Assembly: GCA_031553435.1 (NCBI GenBank)
Contig: JAVBLQ010000061.1
Coordinates: 1-47,001 of the forward strand
DNA length: 47,001 nucleotides
Direction: 5' to 3'
Source of the DNA: JAVBLQ01 sp031553435
Lineage (GTDB): Bacteria > Bacteroidota > Bacteroidia > Bacteroidales > Azobacteroidaceae
Below the pieces are notes generated by a model. That model saw only the letters and a program-made list of their open reading frames with translations, was not told the DNA's origin and searched no databases. This document shows positions 1 to 9,555 of the stretch, one piece after another; positions within the stretch are counted from its first letter, which is position 1, and each line of letters begins with the position of its first letter. Made by a program: the position numbers and the translations under genes.

Positions 1-12
1 CTGGCCGAATAA
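1..12 (+). other. possible 3' end of an upstream gene
   Basis: The first twelve bases read as three sense codons and a TAA stop in frame 1. This could be the tail of a gene that continues to the left of the window. The open stretch is too short to identify anything, and the call rests only on the tight spacing to the next gene. Confidence 0.25.
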
Positions 13-38
13 CCAAAAACAAATTAATAGTATAAACA

Positions 39-2870
39 ATGAATCGATATCTTTCAATTCTTATATTAACAGCTTGTATATCCATGCTCAGCATGGGTAT
101 ACAAGCCCAAACTAAAGCTTTTCCCACTGCCGAAGGTTACGGTTCAATGGTTTCCGGAGGGCGTGGAGGAAAAGTAGTGGAGGTAACTACTGTTGAAGAT
201 GCAACTACTCCTATTGAAGGAAGTTTGCGATGGGCTCTGCAACAATACCCCGGAGAGCCGATTACAATTGTGTTCAAAGTGTCCGGAGTTATTGCTCTAA
301 AAGGAGAATTACGTTGCAAACGGAATAATTATACGATTGCCGGACAAACCGCTCCCGGTGATGGTATCTGCATCAGAGGTGATAAAGTAAATTTTGGAGG
401 ATCAACAAATTTGATTATTCGTCATTTACGCTTTCGTATCGGAAACGATATCAAAGTAGATGGTAAAGGTTCAATCGGAATTGAAAACGCTTCCGATTTT
501 ATTATTGACCATTGCACATTTGGTTGGTCGGGAGAGGAAAACATGACGGTTTATGATAATAACAGAATCACTATACAATGGTGTATCATTCACGAAGGTT
601 TGTACAATACCGGACATGGAAAAGGCAACCGTGGATATGGGATGCAATGGGGTGCACAAACAGCCACATTTCATCATAACCTTTTGGCTCACAATTACAC
701 CCGCAGTCCTCGTTTCAATGGAGCACGCAGTAACGATATCAATGTTTTGATTGATTATGTGAACAACGTAAATTACAATTGGGGTAAAGCTAATTCCTGT
801 TATGGATCGGATATTGAAAGAACTTCACACCGAGTTAATTTTGTCAACAACTATTACAAACCAGGCCCGGCTCGTCCCGGAACAAATTCATCCTATTTTA
901 CTCAATCTTCGGTTTCATCCTCTCAAGGAACTCAAGTTGCTTTATGGTATATGAACGGTAACATTATGGAAGGTTCTGCCAATGCAACTAAGAATACAGA
1001 TAATTATTTAGGTTTGGATGCAAGCGCTTATGCATCCAAAGGGAAAAATGTAAATGATCTGAAATCGGCAACTCCGTTTGAAATACCTTATCCTGTGACA
1101 ACCGAAACAGCAGAACAAGCATATGTGAGTGTTTTGGCAGGCGCCGGTGCATTTCCCCGCGATGCTGTGGATACACGTATTGTAAATGAAGTTGAGACAG
1201 GAACAGCTTCTGCATCCGGAACGTTTGGAACTGCTAAAGGAATTATCGATAATCCTGATGCTGTAGGTGGTTATCCTACATACAATACCTATAATGTGCC
1301 GGTAGATTCTGATCATGATGGCATGCCCGATGCTTGGGAAACAGCTAACGGACTGAATCCTAATGATCCTACTGATGGCAACAAGCTTACAAAAAGCGGT
1401 TATACACTCTTGGAAGTTTACCTGAATAGTTTGGTAGGAGAGGCGATTGCTTTGGATTTTGATAAAGTTTCTGATTATGTTGTTGCACAAGATGGGTCAG
1501 GAGATTTTACCTCTATTCAGGCTGCTATTAATGCTTGTCCGGATAATGAAAGGAAATTCATATTTGTAAAAAACGGAACATACCAGGAAAAAATAATGAT
1601 AGGATCCCATTCTGTAGTATCTTCAAAACTCATCTCTTTGATTGGAGAAGACCCTTTGCAAACAATTATTACCTGGGACGATTATAATGGAAAATCAATT
1701 GTATATGATGGAAGGTCTGTAACATCCGGAACTCCGCAATCAGCTACTTTTACTGTGAATGCTGTTGATTTTTATGCTGAAAATATAACTTTTCAAAATA
1801 CAAATACAACCAAACAAGCAGTGGCTTTATATAATGTGGCTGACCGTCAGACATTCAAAAACTGCAGATTAATTGGTTATCAGGATACCCATTATCAGAA
1901 AAAAGGAAGACGTTCTTATTATTTGAATTGTTACATTGAGGGCGCAACTGACTATATTTGCAGTGGTGGTACTTCTTTGTTTGACTATTGTACATTACAT
2001 AGCTTGAAGAACGGGTCTTATATCACAGCTCCGGAAGACATTACAGCCTATGTAACAGATAATGGGAAAAGATATTATTACGGATACATTTTCCGAAATT
2101 GCCAATTGACTTCAGATGAGAATGTAGTAGTTTATTTGGGTCGCCCCTGGCAACCAACATCATCGTCTATTTATTTGGAATGTAAGATGAAAAATATAAA
2201 ACCGGAAGGTTGGTCTGTCTGGTCGGGAAATACAAATCATACAACTGCTTTTTTTGCCGAATACAATAGTAAAGATTTTTCAGGAAACCCAATTGATATT
2301 TCCCAACGTGCTGATTGGAGTTGTCAATTAACAAAAGATGAAGTGGATAAGTATTACACCAATGAGAAAATTTTCTCATTGCAAACCGGAGTTTATGATC
2401 CTTTTGCGATTGTTGGACTTCCTGCTGTTCCGCAAGAACCTGCAATACAAGATAATACACTTTCCTGGCCGGAAGTTCCGGGAGCTGTGCGTTATATCAT
2501 CCTGAAAAATGATGAAGAAATAGGAGTTACTACAACTACATCCTACATTATTCCGGAATCTGATATCAATGGCAATAAATATACAATAAAAGCGGTATCA
2601 ATGAATGGCGTCCTGAGCGGAATATCTGCTGCGGCTGGTGCCAATACAGCAATACCAAAAGCAAAATTATCATCAGATCAAATTTATACCATTAATAAAA
2701 TCTTATATCTTCCTGCAAACGATAAAGTTGAAATATACTCAATACCAGGCGCTTTGCTGAATACTAGTTCTAACCACACACAGATTGATTTAAGTTATTT
2801 GACTCCGGGAACATATTTGGTTAAGACAACCATCAAAGGAGTTGTTTACATCAATAAGATCATATTGTAA
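39..2870 (+). CDS. pectate lyase (PL1) - pectin methylesterase (CE8) fusion with T9SS sorting domain
   Basis: This is a secreted two-enzyme pectinase. After a signal peptide ending near residue 24, a PL1 beta-helix covers about 25-420 (it carries AGQTAPGDGICI, shared with the other two lyases here). It closes with a calcium-binding-like DSDHDGMPDAWE motif at 423-434. A CE8 pectin methylesterase follows at about 483-790. Its catalytic set is present: Q593 (QAVAL), Q615/D616 (QDT), D638 and R702/W704 (LGRPW). The usual DFIFG motif reads DYICS. A fibronectin-III-like segment (about 800-880) and a beta-rich tail resembling a type-A T9SS sorting domain end the protein. The esterase would remove methyl groups and the lyase would then cut homogalacturonan on the same molecule. 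The next PL1 gene starts 31 bp downstream. Confidence 0.88.
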   Translation: MNRYLSILILTACISMLSMGIQAQTKAFPTAEGYGSMVSGGRGGKVVEVTTVEDATTPIEGSLRWALQQYPGEPITIVFKVSGVIALKGELRCKRNNYTIAGQTAPGDGICIRGDKVNFGGSTNLIIRHLRFRIGNDIKVDGKGSIGIENASDFIIDHCTFGWSGEENMTVYDNNRITIQWCIIHEGLYNTGHGKGNRGYGMQWGAQTATFHHNLLAHNYTRSPRFNGARSNDINVLIDYVNNVNYNWGKANSCYGSDIERTSHRVNFVNNYYKPGPARPGTNSSYFTQSSVSSSQGTQVALWYMNGNIMEGSANATKNTDNYLGLDASAYASKGKNVNDLKSATPFEIPYPVTTETAEQAYVSVLAGAGAFPRDAVDTRIVNEVETGTASASGTFGTAKGIIDNPDAVGGYPTYNTYNVPVDSDHDGMPDAWETANGLNPNDPTDGNKLTKSGYTLLEVYLNSLVGEAIALDFDKVSDYVVAQDGSGDFTSIQAAINACPDNERKFIFVKNGTYQEKIMIGSHSVVSSKLISLIGEDPLQTIITWDDYNGKSIVYDGRSVTSGTPQSATFTVNAVDFYAENITFQNTNTTKQAVALYNVADRQTFKNCRLIGYQDTHYQKKGRRSYYLNCYIEGATDYICSGGTSLFDYCTLHSLKNGSYITAPEDITAYVTDNGKRYYYGYIFRNCQLTSDENVVVYLGRPWQPTSSSIYLECKMKNIKPEGWSVWSGNTNHTTAFFAEYNSKDFSGNPIDISQRADWSCQLTKDEVDKYYTNEKIFSLQTGVYDPFAIVGLPAVPQEPAIQDNTLSWPEVPGAVRYIILKNDEEIGVTTTTSYIIPESDINGNKYTIKAVSMNGVLSGISAAAGANTAIPKAKLSSDQIYTINKILYLPANDKVEIYSIPGALLNTSSNHTQIDLSYLTPGTYLVKTTIKGVVYINKIIL

Positions 2871-2901
2871 AACTTTGTTTAGAACAATTAATTAATTAAC
2901 A

Positions 2902-4593
2902 ATGAGAAAAAGAATTCTAGTTTCTTGTGCAGTATTATTGGCTTTTGCTATGAATAATGCTGTTTTTGCACAATATCCTCAGGAACCTCAAGAGGTAAAG
3001 GATAGTGTTGCTCGCATGATGAAGAAAATGTGGGAAGATTCGGATGCGGCATTTGCCAAAGCTAAAGTTATCATGGATAAAGAAGCCAAAGAAGGTAAAC
3101 CTTATATTCCCTGGGCTGCTCGTCCAACGGATTTGCCACAGGCTGAAATACCGGCATTTCCCGGTGCTGAAGGAGGTGGTAAATATAGTTTCGGTGGACG
3201 GGGAGGTAAAGTGATCGTAGTTACCAATCTGAATGACAGTGGCCCTGGTTCTTTTCGGGATGCCTGCGAACAAGGTGGCGCCCGTATCGTAGTTTTCAAT
3301 GTGGCCGGAATTATTCACCTGAAAACACCTGTTATCATCCGTGCTCCATATATCACCATTGCAGGACAAACCGCTCCTGGCGATGGTATTTGTATTGCCG
3401 GTGAAACAACCTGGTGCAACACCCATGATGTTGTGATTCGTCATGTGCGTTTCCGTCGTGGAGAAACCAATGTCGGTCGCCGCGACGATAGTTTTGGTGG
3501 AAATCCCGTAGGAAATATCATGATCGACCACGTTTCTGCGAGTTGGGGATTAGATGAAAATATTTCTTTTTATCGCCACATGTTTGATCCGGGAGATGGT
3601 TCAAAAGAATTAAAATTACCTACGGTGAATGTTACTATTCAGAATTCAATTTCTTCTCAGGCGTTGGATACTTACAACCATTCATTCGGAAGTACTTTGG
3701 GTGGTGAAAATTGTACATTCATGCGTAATCTTTGGGCTAACAATGCCGGACGTAATCCCTCAATTGGTTGGAACGGAGTATTTAACTTTGTAAACAATGT
3801 GGTTTACAACTGGGTGCATCGTTCAATGGATGGTGGTGATTATACCGCTTTATACAATGTAATCAATAATTATTATAAACCAGGCCCGTTAACCCCGAAA
3901 GACAGCCCTGTCGGTCATCGTATAGTGAAACCGGAAGCCGGAAGAAGCAAGTTAGGTTATTTCGTTTTCGGACGTGTGTATGCCAATGGAAACATCGTGG
4001 AAGGTTATCCCGAAATTACCAAAGACAACTGGGCCGGGGGAGTACAGGTACAGGATCAGAAAAATACGGATGGTTATACTGAAAGTATGAAATGGAATAG
4101 CCCGTTTCCTATCGATAATCCATTCCCCATTATGTCTGCCCAGGAAGCTTACAACTTTGTAATGGACAATGTAGGCGCAACTTTCCCCAAAAGAGACATT
4201 GTTGATCAACGCATGGTGGAACAGGTGAAAACAGGCAAAGTATATTATGATAAAAGTATTGAAGGCGAAAAATTCTATCAATTCAAATATCGCCGTTTGT
4301 CTGAAGATTCATATAAATATGGAATCATTACTGACGTTCGTCAGGTAGGAGGTTATCCTGAATACAAAGGAAGTCCATATAAAGACAGTGATGGCGACGG
4401 AATGCCTGATGAATGGGAAAAGAAATACGGATTAAATCCGAATGACCCATCTGATGCTGTTAAGGATATGAATGGCGATGGCTACACCAATATCGAAAAG
4501 TATATCAATGGAATCGAGCCTGCTAAAAAAGTAGACTGGAAAGACCCGAAGAATAACTACGATACTTTAGCGAAAAAGAAAAGTCTTAATTAA
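2902..4593 (+). CDS. pectate lyase, PL1 family
   Basis: Secreted pectate lyase of 563 residues that cleaves de-esterified homogalacturonan by beta-elimination. It has a signal peptide (about 1-23), a charged helical spacer (about 24-85), and a PL1 beta-helix opening with AFPGAEGGGKYSFGGRGG. Family-typical segments include AGQTAPGDGICIAG, VIRHVRFRRGETN and VNNYYKPGP. The C-terminus holds two calcium-binding-like repeats (DSDGDGMPDEWE and DMNGDGYTNIEKY), as in many Bacteroidetes PL1 enzymes. There is no T9SS-type tail, so it probably stays in the periplasm or uses another export route. It is one of three PL1 paralogues within 11.5 kb. A hairpin-forming octamer array follows its stop codon directly. 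Confidence 0.88.
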   Translation: MRKRILVSCAVLLAFAMNNAVFAQYPQEPQEVKDSVARMMKKMWEDSDAAFAKAKVIMDKEAKEGKPYIPWAARPTDLPQAEIPAFPGAEGGGKYSFGGRGGKVIVVTNLNDSGPGSFRDACEQGGARIVVFNVAGIIHLKTPVIIRAPYITIAGQTAPGDGICIAGETTWCNTHDVVIRHVRFRRGETNVGRRDDSFGGNPVGNIMIDHVSASWGLDENISFYRHMFDPGDGSKELKLPTVNVTIQNSISSQALDTYNHSFGSTLGGENCTFMRNLWANNAGRNPSIGWNGVFNFVNNVVYNWVHRSMDGGDYTALYNVINNYYKPGPLTPKDSPVGHRIVKPEAGRSKLGYFVFGRVYANGNIVEGYPEITKDNWAGGVQVQDQKNTDGYTESMKWNSPFPIDNPFPIMSAQEAYNFVMDNVGATFPKRDIVDQRMVEQVKTGKVYYDKSIEGEKFYQFKYRRLSEDSYKYGIITDVRQVGGYPEYKGSPYKDSDGDGMPDEWEKKYGLNPNDPSDAVKDMNGDGYTNIEKYINGIEPAKKVDWKDPKNNYDTLAKKKSLN

Positions 4594-4655
4594 GTGACGC
4601 GGTGACTGAGTGACGCGGAGACTTTTGTCACCCCGTCACATTGTCACTCCGTCAC
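4594..4655 (+). repeat. octamer-array hairpin (GTGACGCG type)
   Basis: Left arm 4594-4622 is built of units starting GTGAC every 8 bp. Right arm 4627-4655 is built of GTCAC units every 8 bp. The arms pair at 23 of 29 positions around a TTTT loop. It starts on the base after the PL1 stop codon and ends 15 bp before the next start. There is no U-tract, so it does not look like a simple terminator. Other arrays of the same design lie at 27318 and 30969. Confidence 0.8.
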
Positions 4656-4670
4656 TATTTAAAAAAATAT

Positions 4671-5309
4671 ATGAAGTCAATAATATTATCCATAACATTA
4701 CTATTCTTTGGCATTTCTTCATTCGCTCAACAAAATGATGCAGAATACACAAAGGTATTGACCGAACGTGCAGAAAAGATCGTTAAAACTCTTGGAATTG
4801 CAGATTCTGCAGCTTACCGGAGGGTCACGGAAGTAATTGTAGCACAATATAAAAATCTGGGAACTATCCATGATACATTGGATGCCGATATCAAGAACGT
4901 AAAAGAAATGAATAAAGACAAAACTGTTTCTGAAAAAGCAATTGAAAGCCTGAAAACAGCAGCCGATGCCAGATTATATAGCCTGCATTGCGCTTATCTT
5001 GGAAGTTTATCTTCGGAATTGTCTTTAGAACAGGTTGAAAAAGTAAAAGATGGAATGACGTATGGTGTTGTCAAAGTAACTTACGATTCTTACTGCGATA
5101 TGATTCCGACTTTGAAAGAAGATGAAAAGCGTCAATTGATGGCCTGGCTCATTGAAGCCCGAGAACATGCAATGGATGCGCCATCTTCCAAAGCAAAACA
5201 TGAGTGCTTCGGAAAATACAAAGGCCGTTTCAACAACTATCTCTCCAAACAAGGATATGATATTCAGAAAGAACGCGAAGAGTGGAATAAAAGATTGAAA
5301 GAGAAATAA
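4671..5309 (+). CDS. DUF3826 family secreted protein
   Basis: Exported protein of 212 residues with a clear signal peptide (about 1-19, ending SSFAQQ) and a mostly alpha-helical, charged mature part. It resembles DUF3826, a Bacteroidetes family often found beside pectate lyases and described in Pfam as putatively sugar-binding. The catalytic role, if any, is unknown. The ATG at 4671 is preferred over an in-frame TTG at 4641, because the TTG lies inside the preceding hairpin and would put non-signal residues in front of the signal peptide. Confidence 0.7.
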   Translation: MKSIILSITLLFFGISSFAQQNDAEYTKVLTERAEKIVKTLGIADSAAYRRVTEVIVAQYKNLGTIHDTLDADIKNVKEMNKDKTVSEKAIESLKTAADARLYSLHCAYLGSLSSELSLEQVEKVKDGMTYGVVKVTYDSYCDMIPTLKEDEKRQLMAWLIEAREHAMDAPSSKAKHECFGKYKGRFNNYLSKQGYDIQKEREEWNKRLKEK

Positions 5310-5313
5310 TTTT

Positions 5314-5393
5314 AAACACAAAAGCACTGAGACACGAAGAATTAATTGTTATTCATGAATAATATATCTTTGTGTCTCTGTGTCTCTGTGTTT
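5314..5393 (+). repeat. octamer-array hairpin (GTGTCTCT type)
   Basis: The right arm (5368-5393) is CTTTGTGTCTCTGTGTCTCT followed by GTGTTT, a period-8 array. The left arm (5314-5339) is its degenerate reverse complement, pairing at 21 of 26 positions around a 28-nt loop. It fills almost all of the gap before the next gene, whose ATG is at 5408. Similar sequence recurs inside the signal-peptide codons of the PL1 gene at 10162 and upstream of 42251. Confidence 0.78.
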
Positions 5394-5407
5394 AATTTCT
5401 GAAAAAT

Positions 5408-8400
5408 ATGAAAAAAACAAGCGCTATATTTTTGCTGTTTATACTCCTCATGGAATTTTCTGTTTTTGCCCAGAAACAGGAAAAACCACTTCCTCCTTTA
5501 TCATTTAAAGATGGGAAATTGGTTTATGTAAATGATGGACAGGGCAGCCGAATCCCTGATTTTTCTTTTTCCGGATATATGGCAGGCGAAAAACCAATAC
5601 CTGAGGTTCCGGTAAAAATAGTAGTACAAACAACTCAATCTGATGCAACTCAAAATATTCAACAAGCGCTGGATTATGTAGCATCATTACCACTCGATGC
5701 GAGTGGATTCAGAGGAACAGTTTTGCTGGAACGCGGAACCTATAAAATTTCAGGAAATCTGAAAGTTAAAGCATCAGGAATCGTACTCAGAGGCTTTGGT
5801 CCGAAAGAAAATGGAACACAATTGATTGCAACAGGCAAAGATCGCAGAACCTTAATCGAAATTTCCGGACTCAATGACAGAAAAGAAAATGATGCAATTA
5901 CAATCACAGATGAATTTGTTCCTGTAAATGCAACTTCTTTCAGCATTGAAGGAAATCATAATCTTAAAACAGGAGATAAAGTCCTGATTCAACGCCCATC
6001 AACCAAAGAATGGATTGAAACATTAGATACCGATCATTTTGGCGGAGGAATTACCGCTTTAGGCTGGAAACCACGAGAACACGATATTTACTGGGATAGG
6101 ACAATTGTTTCCGTTACAGGAAACCAAATTACAATAGATGCGCCACTTACAACCGCCTTGGAAAAGAAATATGGTGGAGGTAATGTTATTCCTTATACAT
6201 GGAGCGGACATATTAACAACATTGGAATCGAGAATCTGAGTTGTATTTCCGAATACGACCACAACAATAAAAAAGACGAAGCGCATGCCTGGATGGCAAT
6301 TACAATTACCAATGCTTCCGATGCCTGGGTTCGCGGCGTTAACTTCAAACATTTTGCAGGTTCTGCCGTATATGTCCTGGAAACAGCTAAACGTATAACA
6401 GTAGAAGATTGTAAATCGCAAGAACCAATTGCTGAAATCGGAGGGCAGCGTCGTTACACATTTTTTACAATGGGACAACAGTGTCTTTTCCAACGATTAT
6501 ATGCTGAATACGGTTATCATGATTTTTCCGTTGGATTTTGTGCGCCTGGGCCTAACGCATTTGTACAATGCTATTCATACTTACCATATAGTTTCAGTGG
6601 CCCGGTAGACAGCTGGGCTTCCGGTGTTTTATATGATGTTGTAAATGTCGATGGAAATGCACTGAGTTATATCAATCGAGGGCAAGATGCCCAAGGTGCA
6701 GGTTGGAATGCTGCGAACTGCGTGTTCTGGCAATGCTGGGCTTCACGCATCGATTGTTTTGCTCCTCCCACGGCACAAAACTGGGCATTCGGATCCTGGG
6801 CTGAGTTTTCAGGTAATGGATACTGGAACGAAAGCAACAATCACATCCAGCCTCGCAGTTTGTATTATCAACAACTGAAAGAAAGATTAGGAGAAAAATA
6901 TGTTGATCGTTCTTTCTTACTTCCGATAGAAACAGATGCAACCAGCTCTCCGACAATTGAACTTGCTGCCGAACTGACCAAATCTTCAGTTCTCCCGGCA
7001 ATTACTCTATCTGAATGGATTGACCGGCTGATTGCTGAACATCCTCTTTCAACAGATACAAAGGGTTTGAAAAATCCGCAATTAAAATTACCTAAAAACA
7101 TTCAACCAGAGTCGTTAGGAATACTAACTGTTTCAAATGGCTGGCTGGTTCGCAACGGCGTTATACAAACCGGGAAAAAACATGATGTGCCCTGGTGGAA
7201 CGGAACTGTTCAGCCCGCTTACCTGAAAATGGTGGCCAAACCACATATCACCCGCTTTGTCCCGGGCCGGGCAGGAAACGGTTTAACTGATAATATTGAA
7301 GAAGTTACGGAATGGATGACTGAAAATAATGTCCTCGCTTTAGATCATAATTATGGGTTGTGGTATGAACGCCGCCGTGATGACCATGAACGTGTGCGAA
7401 GAATGGATGGCGAAGTATGGCCCCCATTTTATGAGCAACCCTTTACCCGCAGCGGAGAAGGCTTAGCTTATGATGGTTTAAGCAAATATGATTTGACTAA
7501 ATACAACGACTGGTATTGGAACCGGTTGAAACAATTTGCAACCCTGGCGGATCAAAAAGGGTTGGTTTTATTGCATGAAAATTATTTTCAACATAATATC
7601 ATTGAAGCTGGAGCACATTGGGCGGATAGCCCCTGGAGGCCGGCCAATAATATCAATAACACAGGATTTCCCGAACCAGTTCCTTATGCGGGAGATAAAC
7701 GTGTATTTATGGCAGAACAGTTTTATGATATATCTAATCCTGTTCGTCGCAAATTACATGAAGATTATATCCGTCAATGTTTAAATAATTTCAAAGGGAA
7801 TAGCTCTGTGATTCAGTTAATTAGCGCAGAGTATACAGGCCCGTTACATTTTGTTCAGTTTTGGCTGGATGTTATTGCCCGCTGGGAAAAAGAAACAGGA
7901 GAAAAACCATTGATTGCGTTAAGTACAACAAAAGATGTACAGGATGCAATTCTTTCAGACCCTGTCCGGGCTGCCGTTGTTGATATTATTGATATCCGTT
8001 ATTGGTTTAAAAGGGAGGATGGAAGTTATTACAAACCGCAAGGCGGAAAAAATCTGGCGCCACGTCAGCATGCACGGCGGGTGAAACCCGGAAAAACCTC
8101 TTTTGGCGCAGTTTATCAGGCTATATTAGAATATAAAACAAAATATACGGATAAGGCTGTAACTTATTATTCGGATTCATATCCGCAATATGCATGGGCA
8201 TCATTCATGGCAGGCGGTTCGTTGGCCTGTTTGCCGGAAATCAAAGATAAAAACTTTCTGAAAGCTGCTTCAAAAATGAAACCATTGGAGGAACTGAGTA
8301 AAAATGGAATATATGTCTTAGGAGATACTTCAGTAGGTTATGTATTATGCCAGGAGAATAACAATGAAAGTTTTGAGATGAAAACAATCTCCAAAGGATG

Positions 8401-8503
8401 CGAAATTTTATATCTGAATCCTGAAACCGGAACATTTGTAAAAAATAAATCCCAGATGAAAAATACTAAAACGGGTAACCTTATAATCTGGATAAAAAAA
8501 TGA
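5408..8503 (+). CDS. beta-helix plus DUF6298-like putative glycoside hydrolase
   Basis: Secreted 1031-residue protein with a signal peptide (about 1-21). An N-terminal pectate-lyase-like right-handed beta-helix (about 60-520) has repeated short strands and aromatic ends. A C-terminal region (about 560-1030) looks like an (alpha/beta)8 glycosidase barrel: LHENYFQHNI, SAEYTGPLHFVQFW with a conserved-looking E808, and a strand near VVDIIDIRYW. From memory this layout matches Bacteroidetes proteins annotated DUF4955/DUF6298 in pectin loci, but I cannot confirm the family. The C-terminal part may be a glycosidase and the helix may bind or cut pectin. It overlaps the next gene by 4 bp (ATGA), so the two are translationally coupled. 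Confidence 0.6.
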   Translation: MKKTSAIFLLFILLMEFSVFAQKQEKPLPPLSFKDGKLVYVNDGQGSRIPDFSFSGYMAGEKPIPEVPVKIVVQTTQSDATQNIQQALDYVASLPLDASGFRGTVLLERGTYKISGNLKVKASGIVLRGFGPKENGTQLIATGKDRRTLIEISGLNDRKENDAITITDEFVPVNATSFSIEGNHNLKTGDKVLIQRPSTKEWIETLDTDHFGGGITALGWKPREHDIYWDRTIVSVTGNQITIDAPLTTALEKKYGGGNVIPYTWSGHINNIGIENLSCISEYDHNNKKDEAHAWMAITITNASDAWVRGVNFKHFAGSAVYVLETAKRITVEDCKSQEPIAEIGGQRRYTFFTMGQQCLFQRLYAEYGYHDFSVGFCAPGPNAFVQCYSYLPYSFSGPVDSWASGVLYDVVNVDGNALSYINRGQDAQGAGWNAANCVFWQCWASRIDCFAPPTAQNWAFGSWAEFSGNGYWNESNNHIQPRSLYYQQLKERLGEKYVDRSFLLPIETDATSSPTIELAAELTKSSVLPAITLSEWIDRLIAEHPLSTDTKGLKNPQLKLPKNIQPESLGILTVSNGWLVRNGVIQTGKKHDVPWWNGTVQPAYLKMVAKPHITRFVPGRAGNGLTDNIEEVTEWMTENNVLALDHNYGLWYERRRDDHERVRRMDGEVWPPFYEQPFTRSGEGLAYDGLSKYDLTKYNDWYWNRLKQFATLADQKGLVLLHENYFQHNIIEAGAHWADSPWRPANNINNTGFPEPVPYAGDKRVFMAEQFYDISNPVRRKLHEDYIRQCLNNFKGNSSVIQLISAEYTGPLHFVQFWLDVIARWEKETGEKPLIALSTTKDVQDAILSDPVRAAVVDIIDIRYWFKREDGSYYKPQGGKNLAPRQHARRVKPGKTSFGAVYQAILEYKTKYTDKAVTYYSDSYPQYAWASFMAGGSLACLPEIKDKNFLKAASKMKPLEELSKNGIYVLGDTSVGYVLCQENNNESFEMKTISKGCEILYLNPETGTFVKNKSQMKNTKTGNLIIWIKK

Positions 8504-9423
8504 AAAGAATAACATTTATATTGCTGGCAATTATTGCGTTTGTATCCTGTAAAACAAAAGAAAAAGAAGTTTATCTCTTCACATCTTTTCATGAACCGGC
8601 AACTGCGGGGCTTCGATTTCTTTACAGTGATGATGGTTATCATTGGGACAGTATTCCCGGTTTTTTCCTGAAACCCGAAATAGGAAAAGACAAAGTAATG
8701 CGCGATCCAAGTATCGTACAAGGGCCCGATGGTACTTTTCATTTTGTATGGACCTGTAGCTGGAAAGGAGATCCGGGATTCGGATATGCTTCATCCAAGG
8801 ATTTAATTCATTGGTCTGAACAAAAATATATCCCGGTAATGGCTTATGATACCTCCACCGTTAATGTTTGGGCGCCGGAAATCTATTATGAGGACGAAAC
8901 CAAAGATTTTTATATAGTTTGGGCATCTACGATTCCTTTTAAATTTGAAAAAGGGATTGAAGACGAATATAATAATCATCGTTTGTATTATACGAAGACA
9001 AAGGACTTTATCGAATTCACTAAAGCCGAATTGCTCTATGATCCGGGATTTAGTTCCATTGATGCCGTAATTGTAAAAAGAGGGCATAAAAATTATGTTC
9101 TGGTTTTTAAAGACAATACCCGTCCGGAACGTGATATGAAAGTCGCTTTCGGTGAAAATCCGGCCGGTCCTTATTCCAAAGCATCTGCACCTTTTACTCC
9201 TAATTTTACCGAAGGGCCTTCAGTTGTCAAAATAGGAGATGAATGGTTGGTTTATTTCGACGCCTATAGGGAAGCATATTATGGCGCCGTTTCTACCACG
9301 GATTTCAAAACATTTACCGATATAAAAGAAAAAATAACGATTCCGCATGGCCCGCAGGGGCACAAACACGGAACGATTTTCAAAGTATCGGAAAAAATAT
9401 TAAAACAGTTGCTTGATCAATAA
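8500..9423 (+). CDS. GH43-like five-bladed beta-propeller lipoprotein
   Basis: Putative surface or periplasmic glycosidase of 307 residues. A lipoprotein signal (lipobox Cys17) precedes a five-bladed propeller. Three acidic residues fit the GH43/GH117-clan arrangement: D69 in MRDPSIV, D188 in SIDAVIV and E238 in FTEGPSVV. WAPEIYY and VYFDAY are further blade motifs. GH43 enzymes usually remove arabinofuranose, xylose or galactose; the subfamily and substrate cannot be read here. It is coupled by a 4-bp overlap to the beta-helix/DUF6298-like gene, which suggests both act on the same pectic side chain. It is the last gene before the toxin-antitoxin cassette. Confidence 0.75.
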   Translation: MKRITFILLAIIAFVSCKTKEKEVYLFTSFHEPATAGLRFLYSDDGYHWDSIPGFFLKPEIGKDKVMRDPSIVQGPDGTFHFVWTCSWKGDPGFGYASSKDLIHWSEQKYIPVMAYDTSTVNVWAPEIYYEDETKDFYIVWASTIPFKFEKGIEDEYNNHRLYYTKTKDFIEFTKAELLYDPGFSSIDAVIVKRGHKNYVLVFKDNTRPERDMKVAFGENPAGPYSKASAPFTPNFTEGPSVVKIGDEWLVYFDAYREAYYGAVSTTDFKTFTDIKEKITIPHGPQGHKHGTIFKVSEKILKQLLDQ

Positions 9424-9454
9424 TTGAGTTTTAGCATAAGAAAGTTCTTTGACG

Positions 9455-9471
9455 TATTGCTTACACGCTTT
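9455..9471 (+). repeat. left arm of 17-bp inverted repeat flanking the toxin-antitoxin cassette
   Basis: TATTGCTTACACGCTTT here is the exact reverse complement of 10094-10110. The pair encloses 655 bp that hold only the toxin-antitoxin genes and their control region. Complementarity stops at both outer and inner ends, and I see no flanking target duplication. Confidence 0.85.
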
Positions 9472-9487
9472 GATAAAAGATAAAAAT

Positions 9488-9522
9488 TTTGTTTCATTTC
9501 TAGAATGAAAATTGTATTTTTG
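9488..9522 (+). promoter_or_regulatory. candidate promoter and operator of the toxin-antitoxin operon
   Basis: A TTTG (9488-9491) and a TATTTTTG (9515-9522) match the Bacteroidetes -33 and -7 elements, with a somewhat long 23-bp spacer. Between them is a palindrome with arms TTTCATT (9492-9498) and AATGAAA (9504-9510) around TCTAG. A dyad inside the promoter of a toxin-antitoxin operon is the expected position for autoregulatory antitoxin binding. Both assignments are inferred from sequence. Confidence 0.5.
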
Positions 9523-9555
9523 TATGCATCATTACAAAGATAAATAAAATTCAGA

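Noticed and set aside
1008..1490. Minus-strand 160-codon open frame
   Set aside because: It lies entirely within the PL1-CE8 gene on the other strand, has low-complexity Ser/Ile/Cys-rich composition and no recognisable motif.
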